From positions 1 through 55,324 of the forward strand of contig SVBZ01000033.1 of the NCBI GenBank assembly GCA_015058575.1: a stretch of 55,324 nucleotides of DNA. The letters are read 5' to 3'. Of this stretch, positions 50,497 to 55,324 are shown piece after piece. The notes beneath the pieces were generated by a model that was given only the letters and a program-made list of their open reading frames with translations, was not told the origin of the DNA and searched no databases. Position 1 is the first letter of the stretch. The number at the start of each line of letters is the position of its first letter. This DNA is from Pseudoselenomonas ruminantium. GTDB taxonomy: Bacteria > Bacillota > Negativicutes > Selenomonadales > Selenomonadaceae. Made by a program: the position numbers and the translations under genes.

Positions 50497-53298
50497 ATGG
50501 ATGCGAAAAAAGAGAAAAAAGCCGGTTCTGTCCTGAAGCGGGTAGATGTGACAACGGTTATCCTCTTGTTTTTCCTGGCAGTGGTCATGGCTTATTACAC
50601 GATGCTTCAAGCGGAGATGAAACAGAATATCATCGCCGAACGCGAGCTTATTGCCACCAAGTCAGCCAACCAGATCAATGAATATCTTTCCACAGGCGTG
50701 GATATCATAAGCGTGGCCTCCTACACCTTGGATGATATGATCCGCAAGGGACGCTCGCATGAGGAGATGCTTGAGTTCCTGCTGAATCAGTCGGCTGCTA
50801 CCGAGCATATCACCAAGGGAAATTCGGAGGGGATATACGCTGTCGTAGAGGATGTTTTCCTCGATGGGACCGGCTGGGTTCCCTATGCTGGTTATGTCCC
50901 GCAAAAACGGCCCTGGTATGGCGGTGCAATCGCAAACATCGGGCAGGTTGCTGTCGTTGACCCTTATCTTGATGCGAAAACCAATACGATGATGATTACG
51001 CTGGCCAAGTCGCTTTGTGATGTGAAAAGTGTGGCGGCGATGGATTTTTCGCTGGGGTATCTGCAGAATATGACGGAGGAACTGGCGGCGAATGGCGATT
51101 CGGATATTGAAATCGTCATTGACCGCAACTATCAGGTGGTAGCCCATTCCGACCGTGGGGAAGTGGGGAAAAGCTATCTTACCGAGGAAGGCACGTTCGG
51201 CCGGCTACTGGTCGATAAGCTGCGCTCTTCGGAGGAAAGATATTTTTCCTTCCGGTATGGCGATGCGGAGTATATCGTTTATACGATGCCGGTGGCCAAT
51301 AGCTGGCGCTGCCTGTCGGTGTTTGATGCGACAGCCACCTTTGCCCAGCTCAGGAGAACCTTGGTCTTGACCATTTTTGTGCTGCTGCTGGTGGTTTCTA
51401 TCTTGTTGTTTATTATGACCCATTATGAGCAGAAGGCCCGGCTGGCCCAAAAGTATAACCAGAAAGCGGAAAACGCGGCTGCTGCCAACGAAGCCAAATC
51501 GGCGTTCCTGTCGAACATGTCGCACGAGATACGCACGCCAATCAATGCGGTGCTCGGGATGAATGAGATGATCCTGCGTGAGAGCAGTGAACCGAATGTT
51601 ATCGAGTATTCGGAAAATATCCGTACAGCGGGCAATACTTTGCTGGGGCTTATCAACGATATCCTTGATTTTTCCAAGATCGAGGCAGGAAAGCTGGAAA
51701 TCCTCCCGGTCGAGTATGATCTTTCCTCCATGCTCAACGATTTGGTGAATATGATCCATACCCGCTCTGACGCCAAGGGACTTACTCTTGCGGTGGATTT
51801 TGACCAGGAAACGCCCAAATGCCTCATTGGCGATGAGGTCCGTGTCAAACAGGTCATCACGAACATCCTGACCAATGCGGTAAAATATACGGAAAAAGGA
51901 AGCGTGACGTTCACCGTAAAGTTCGAGCGCATGGCAGATGCGCCGGACAGCGTGCTGCTGGTGGTGGCTGTCAAGGATACTGGCATTGGTATCAAGCCGG
52001 AGGACAGGGCAAAGCTGTTCTCCAAGTTCGAGCGCATTGAAGAACGGCGCAACCGCAACATAGAAGGCACAGGGCTTGGCCTGGCCATCACGCTGAACCT
52101 GCTGGAAAAGATGGGGTCTGTCCTGGAAGTGGAAAGCACGTATGGTGCGGGCTCGACGTTTTCCTTCAAGCTGCGGCAACGCGTGGTCAAGTGGGAGCCG
52201 TTAGGCGACTACAAAGCAGCGTATCAGGCACTGCTCAAGGGGCATAAGAAATATCAGGAGAAATTCACGGCACCCGAGGCTGCGGTCCTGATGGTGGATG
52301 ACAATCCGATGAATCTGACCGTGTTCAAGAGCCTGGTAAAGAAGACGAAGATCAAGGTCGATACAGCGGGCAGTGGCGATGAGGGACTGCTGCTGGCCCG
52401 AGAGAAGAAATACGACATGATTTTCCTTGACCATATGATGCCGCACAAGGATGGGATCGAGACCTTGCAGGAACTGAAGCAGCAAGAAGATGGGGCAAAC
52501 AGGGATACGCCGGTAATTTGCCTTACGGCCAATGCGATTTCTGGTGCAAGAGAGCAGTATATCGCGGCTGGCTTCGATGACTATCTGACCAAACCCATTG
52601 ATGCGGGCCGCTTGGAAGATATGCTGCTTGACTATCTGCCGGAAGGGAAAATCCAGGCGGCAGGAGCAGAAGCGGCCGTGCAGCAGGAAACGCTGGCGAT
52701 ACCGGAAAGCCTGGCCCCGCTCAAGGGGCTGGCCTGGCTGGATCTTGCGCTTGGTATAAAGAACAGCGGCTCCGTGGAAGGCTATCTGCCGCTTTTAAAG
52801 ATTTTCTATGATTCCATTGAGGAAACGGCTGCGGCCATCGAGAGCTTCTATGCCGAACGCAATCTAAACGACTATACCATCAAGGTGCATGCGCTCAAGA
52901 GTTCGGCAAGGATTATCGGAGCCAAGGATTTTGGCGAAGAAGCACAGCTGCTGGAAAATGCGGGCAAGGCCGGGAATATGGACTATATCCGGGCGCGTCA
53001 TGCGGATTTTCTCGAGACATACCGCGGCTTCAAGGCGCAGCTCGCGGTGGCCTTTGGCAGTGGACAGCCTGCGCTGGAGACGGAAAAGCCAGAGGCAGAT
53101 AAAGAGCTGATGGAAAGTGTTTACGAAGAATTGCGGGCGGCGGCAGAGGAAATGGACTGCGACCGCCTGGAAGATATTTTTACGGAAATGGAGGCGTATT
53201 GCATTCCAGCGAAGGAGGAAGAACTCTATCAGAAACTTAGACGGGCTGCTGCGCATTATGATTATGATACTATTGTGACGCTGCTTGACGAGCAATAA
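50497..53298 (+). CDS. Hybrid histidine kinase with amino-acid-type dCache sensor, REC and HPt
   Basis: This 933-residue protein has membrane helices at about 22-42 and 291-312 enclosing a dCache_1 domain. The sensor shows the amino-acid-binding pattern: Arg138, Trp140 and Tyr141 in RPWY, Tyr157 and Asp159 in YLD, and Asp183 in AMDFSL. Then follow HisKA with His343 in MSHEIRTP, a HATPase (DTGIGI and GTGLGL), REC with Asp645 in IFLDHMMP, and an HPt-like domain with His798 in VHALKSSARIIGA. A complete internal phosphorelay is thus present. It is 20 bases downstream of the symporter fusion and 25 before the GGDEF gene. Confidence 0.92.
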   Translation: MDAKKEKKAGSVLKRVDVTTVILLFFLAVVMAYYTMLQAEMKQNIIAERELIATKSANQINEYLSTGVDIISVASYTLDDMIRKGRSHEEMLEFLLNQSAATEHITKGNSEGIYAVVEDVFLDGTGWVPYAGYVPQKRPWYGGAIANIGQVAVVDPYLDAKTNTMMITLAKSLCDVKSVAAMDFSLGYLQNMTEELAANGDSDIEIVIDRNYQVVAHSDRGEVGKSYLTEEGTFGRLLVDKLRSSEERYFSFRYGDAEYIVYTMPVANSWRCLSVFDATATFAQLRRTLVLTIFVLLLVVSILLFIMTHYEQKARLAQKYNQKAENAAAANEAKSAFLSNMSHEIRTPINAVLGMNEMILRESSEPNVIEYSENIRTAGNTLLGLINDILDFSKIEAGKLEILPVEYDLSSMLNDLVNMIHTRSDAKGLTLAVDFDQETPKCLIGDEVRVKQVITNILTNAVKYTEKGSVTFTVKFERMADAPDSVLLVVAVKDTGIGIKPEDRAKLFSKFERIEERRNRNIEGTGLGLAITLNLLEKMGSVLEVESTYGAGSTFSFKLRQRVVKWEPLGDYKAAYQALLKGHKKYQEKFTAPEAAVLMVDDNPMNLTVFKSLVKKTKIKVDTAGSGDEGLLLAREKKYDMIFLDHMMPHKDGIETLQELKQQEDGANRDTPVICLTANAISGAREQYIAAGFDDYLTKPIDAGRLEDMLLDYLPEGKIQAAGAEAAVQQETLAIPESLAPLKGLAWLDLALGIKNSGSVEGYLPLLKIFYDSIEETAAAIESFYAERNLNDYTIKVHALKSSARIIGAKDFGEEAQLLENAGKAGNMDYIRARHADFLETYRGFKAQLAVAFGSGQPALETEKPEADKELMESVYEELRAAAEEMDCDRLEDIFTEMEAYCIPAKEEELYQKLRRAAAHYDYDTIVTLLDEQ

Positions 53299-53323
53299 GA
53301 CGGGAAGAAGATAGGTGATAGCT

Positions 53324-54688
53324 ATGGGATATTGGATTGTAGTAGTGGATGACGATGCAATGGCGCTGACACATGTCAAAAATATCCTGCGTGAGCAGGA
53401 TATGCGTGTCAGCTGTCTGCGTTCTGGGCGGGATCTGTTGAAATTCATGACGAAAAACGCGCCGGATCTTGTCCTGCTTGATATTCAGATGCCGGAAATG
53501 GACGGGTTTGAGACCTATCAGGCCTTGCGGCATATAGAAACGGATGCGGGGCGGGAGCCGACACCTATCATTTTTTTGAGCGGCATGGAGACCAATGAGG
53601 CGGAACAGCGCAGCCTTGAACAGGGTGCCTCTGATTTTATCCGCAAACCTGTCCATAAGGAGATACTTGTCAAGCGTATCTTGAATGCTGTCAGACATAC
53701 CAAAGATATCGAAAACCTGAAAGAAGAAGCGGCGGTTGATAAGCTGACTGGTTTTTTGAACAAAGCAGCAGGAACGGTCAAGCTGACAAAGCTCTGTGAA
53801 GAGCGCGCCGGCATGCTGATGATTTTCGACCTCGACAATTTCAAGCAGGTCAACGACATTTATGGGCATAGCATGGGCGATAAGTTTTTAGCGGCTTTTG
53901 CCGATGTGATCCGGCGCAATATCCGGGCACAGGATGTTATCGTAAGGATCGGCGGGGATGAATTCATGGGCTTTTTCGGCAACATGAACGAGCAAAATGC
54001 GCTAAACAGCCTGCATCAGCGACTCAATGGCCAATTGCTCAAAGAAGCCGTGAAGCTCACAGGTGAGGGGTTTGCAATCCCGCTGAGCATTTCGATAGGC
54101 GCGGCCCTGGTGCCAGAACACGGACGCGACTATGAGATGCTGTTCCCGTTGGCAGACAGTGCGCTCTACAAGGTCAAACAAAGTGGCAAGAAAGCCTGCA
54201 AAATCTATGGCCAGGATGAAGATATTGCGTTAGCTGGTGACAGTGATATCAAAAAAGAGTTTGCCCACATCACCCAGATTGTCGAGAACTGGCACAGCCG
54301 CAGCGGGGCGCTGCTTTTGAATCTCGAACAGTTTGCGCTGTTCTATCGTTTCATCCGCCAATTCTACAAGCGCTATGGCGGCCTGGCCGTCAAGCTGATG
54401 TTCATCCTGACAGAGGATGACACTGCCGGGGCACATCCCCATAGTCTGCTGGAGTCTGCGGATAAGTTCGGGCTCTGCTTGCAGGATACGCTGCGCAAAA
54501 GCGATATGATTCTTCGGAATAAGTCCAATCAGTTCTTTGTGTTCCTGCAGAATCTCTCGGAGGAAGATTTCCCCATCGTGTTCCAACGCATCATGGCGGC
54601 GTGGCAAGACGGGGAGCATCATGAGGGGATACGTATCGAACATCTTACAGAATTCGTCAGCTATGAGAAAGAAAACTATGATAAGTGA
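53324..54688 (+). CDS. Response regulator with GGDEF diguanylate cyclase and a degenerate second GGDEF-like domain
   Basis: A 454-residue protein. The receiver (1-125) has VVVDDDA, Asp53 in LVLLDIQMP and Lys in FIRKPV. The GGDEF domain (about 145-300) has an intact active site GGDEF (210-214) and the inhibitory I-site RAQD five residues before it, so it can make c-di-GMP. The C-terminal 130 residues recall a second, degraded GGDEF fold (DMILRNKSNQFFVFL aligning with the active-site strand). ATG 53324 follows AGGTGA; GTG 53315 is an alternative. It closes the operon and is the likely output of the kinase upstream. Confidence 0.9.
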   Translation: MGYWIVVVDDDAMALTHVKNILREQDMRVSCLRSGRDLLKFMTKNAPDLVLLDIQMPEMDGFETYQALRHIETDAGREPTPIIFLSGMETNEAEQRSLEQGASDFIRKPVHKEILVKRILNAVRHTKDIENLKEEAAVDKLTGFLNKAAGTVKLTKLCEERAGMLMIFDLDNFKQVNDIYGHSMGDKFLAAFADVIRRNIRAQDVIVRIGGDEFMGFFGNMNEQNALNSLHQRLNGQLLKEAVKLTGEGFAIPLSISIGAALVPEHGRDYEMLFPLADSALYKVKQSGKKACKIYGQDEDIALAGDSDIKKEFAHITQIVENWHSRSGALLLNLEQFALFYRFIRQFYKRYGGLAVKLMFILTEDDTAGAHPHSLLESADKFGLCLQDTLRKSDMILRNKSNQFFVFLQNLSEEDFPIVFQRIMAAWQDGEHHEGIRIEHLTEFVSYEKENYDK

Positions 54689-54723
54689 AGCATTGGCGGC
54701 TGGGCATTCCTGATCGTACAAAC

Positions 54724-54754
54724 GGCACGGGCAAAAGTCCCGTGCCAATTTTTG
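54724..54754 (+). terminator. Intrinsic terminator of the signalling operon
   Basis: The stem GGCACGGG with CCCGTGCC (54724-54731 with 54739-54746) is followed by a T-rich run. Confidence 0.9.
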
Positions 54755-54811
54755 TTTTTATGGTAAATGAATGGACAAAATCATAGCTTATTTTATACAA
54801 TTAAACAAATA

Positions 54812-55135
54812 TATAATTTCGCTGACAGGCTTTTTCTGAAATTGGGGGACTTCGAGAAAATGAAGTTCCATGTCTTCGTTCAAGCGGCGGCTAGAATCTA
54901 TGTTGTAGATGCTGTACATTGAGTGAGCCGGCTGCCCGGGGAAAATGGTGTAACACAGAAGGTTGATGGTGATGGACGACGGCTGGTGAAGGAGACGATA
55001 AAAACTGCGAAGCGATAAAGGAGATAAGGATATTTATGGCGAATAGAAAAAATTAAGATAATTCGGAACACTTAAACGGTTAGGGGTATCATGAAAAAAT
55101 GCAATGAAGAGGGCATATAGAATTGGAGGCAGACT
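54812..55135 (+). promoter_or_regulatory. Long leader region of the Tat-exported gene
   Basis: A TATAAT box (54812-54817) has only a weak -35 partner. About 310 bases of leader follow. They contain a hairpin GGACTTC/GAAGTTCC near 54846-54870 and two very short ORFs: a six-codon one at 55036 behind a good AAGGAG site, and a nine-codon one at 55091. I tried the cobalamin, SAM, TPP and c-di-GMP riboswitch patterns and none fits. Confidence 0.4.
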
Positions 55136-55324
55136 ATGGAAAAATCATTCGCAATCCCAATATCCAGGCGTGACTTCATGAAACTGGCGGGACTTACGGC
55201 GGCGGGAACATTGCTCGGCGTCCAGGATAACGTCCCAAAGGCGGAGGCTTCCGCCGCTCCAGCGCATAGGGTTGATTTTGAAAAGGCTGCTATTCCAACG
55301 CTTTTTAACGTCGATGTCTGCGTG
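55136..55324 (+). CDS. Tat-exported protein, probably an FAD-dependent oxidoreductase (3' end outside window)
   Basis: Sixty-three codons are present. ATG 55136 sits 6 bases behind GGAGG. The twin-arginine signal SRRDFMKLAG is followed by a hydrophobic stretch and a cleavage-like AEASAAPA. The visible mature part ends in FNVDVCV, which is how the dinucleotide-binding strand of flavocytochrome c/fumarate-reductase-like flavoproteins begins (the next residues would be VGGG). The flavoprotein call depends on that partial strand. Confidence 0.6.
   Translation, partial: MEKSFAIPISRRDFMKLAGLTAAGTLLGVQDNVPKAEASAAPAHRVDFEKAAIPTLFNVDVCV

Noticed and set aside
54890..55010. Possible cobalamin riboswitch before the last gene
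   Set aside because: GGGGAAAATGGTGTAA recalls part of the B12 box, but the core elements such as GCAACTGT and the paired stems are not present.

Overview
The window looks like a chromosomal segment of a Gram-negative Firmicute of the class Negativicutes, most likely Selenomonas or a close relative. It carries an outer-membrane porin tethered by an S-layer-homology domain (7290-8636) and a PagL-like outer-membrane lipid A deacylase (36239-37027). These sit beside typical Firmicutes features: a T-box leader (41111-41371), a gmu-type PTS operon, KtrAB, and frequent GTG/TTG starts behind strong AGGAGG sites. The genus is an inference. I see no phage, transposase, CRISPR array, tRNA or rRNA.

Layout. 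2-472: tail of a metallo-beta-lactamase-fold hydrolase. 565-10450: mannan/glucomannan locus with a CE2 esterase, PTS IIB-IIC-IIA, a GH1 phospho-glycosidase, a secreted GH26 mannanase, two paralogous GntR regulators flanking an SLH porin, and mannose-6-phosphate isomerase. 10651-16239: exported or redox-linked genes, two of which start from MerR-type promoters with 19-bp spacers. 16415-19299: MFS exporter, broken HAD gene, DUF389 protein. 19833-29253: a region rich in deletion scars, including a phosphate cluster (phoB, pstB, phoU, phoR, pstSCA) in which phoB and pstB are both truncated and joined. 29254-29822: structured non-coding DNA. 29823-31001: DUF3793 and flavodoxin behind a Fur-like box and a row of three palindromes. 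31122-37908: beta-helix protein, KtrBA, NhaC, PagL-like protein, D-amino acid aminotransferase. 38115-47007: ACT protein and DUF711 protein separated by five tandem palindromes, endonuclease III, an N-acetyltransferase, T-box-controlled aroF-tyrA, small proteins, pncB and aroE. 47254-54688: a four-gene signalling operon. 55136-end: start of a Tat-exported protein, probably a flavoprotein.

How the genes work together. In the mannan locus the secreted mannanase would cut the polymer and the porin could admit oligomers. The PTS would import and phosphorylate them. The cytoplasmic esterase, GH1 enzyme and isomerase would then deacetylate, cleave and channel them to fructose-6-phosphate.

The most unusual system is at 47254-54688. 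It contains a tandem-receiver protein and a sodium:amino-acid symporter fused through an extra membrane helix to a periplasmic amino-acid-binding domain. It also contains a hybrid histidine kinase whose dCache sensor shows the residues of the general amino-acid-binding motif, and a receiver-GGDEF protein. Together these suggest an amino-acid transport and sensing unit that outputs through phosphorelay and c-di-GMP. Other notable features are the two TGACNNGTCA palindrome arrays, the pair of MerR-type promoters without a MerR gene in the window, and the run of small deletions that removed catalytic or DNA-binding parts of several genes.
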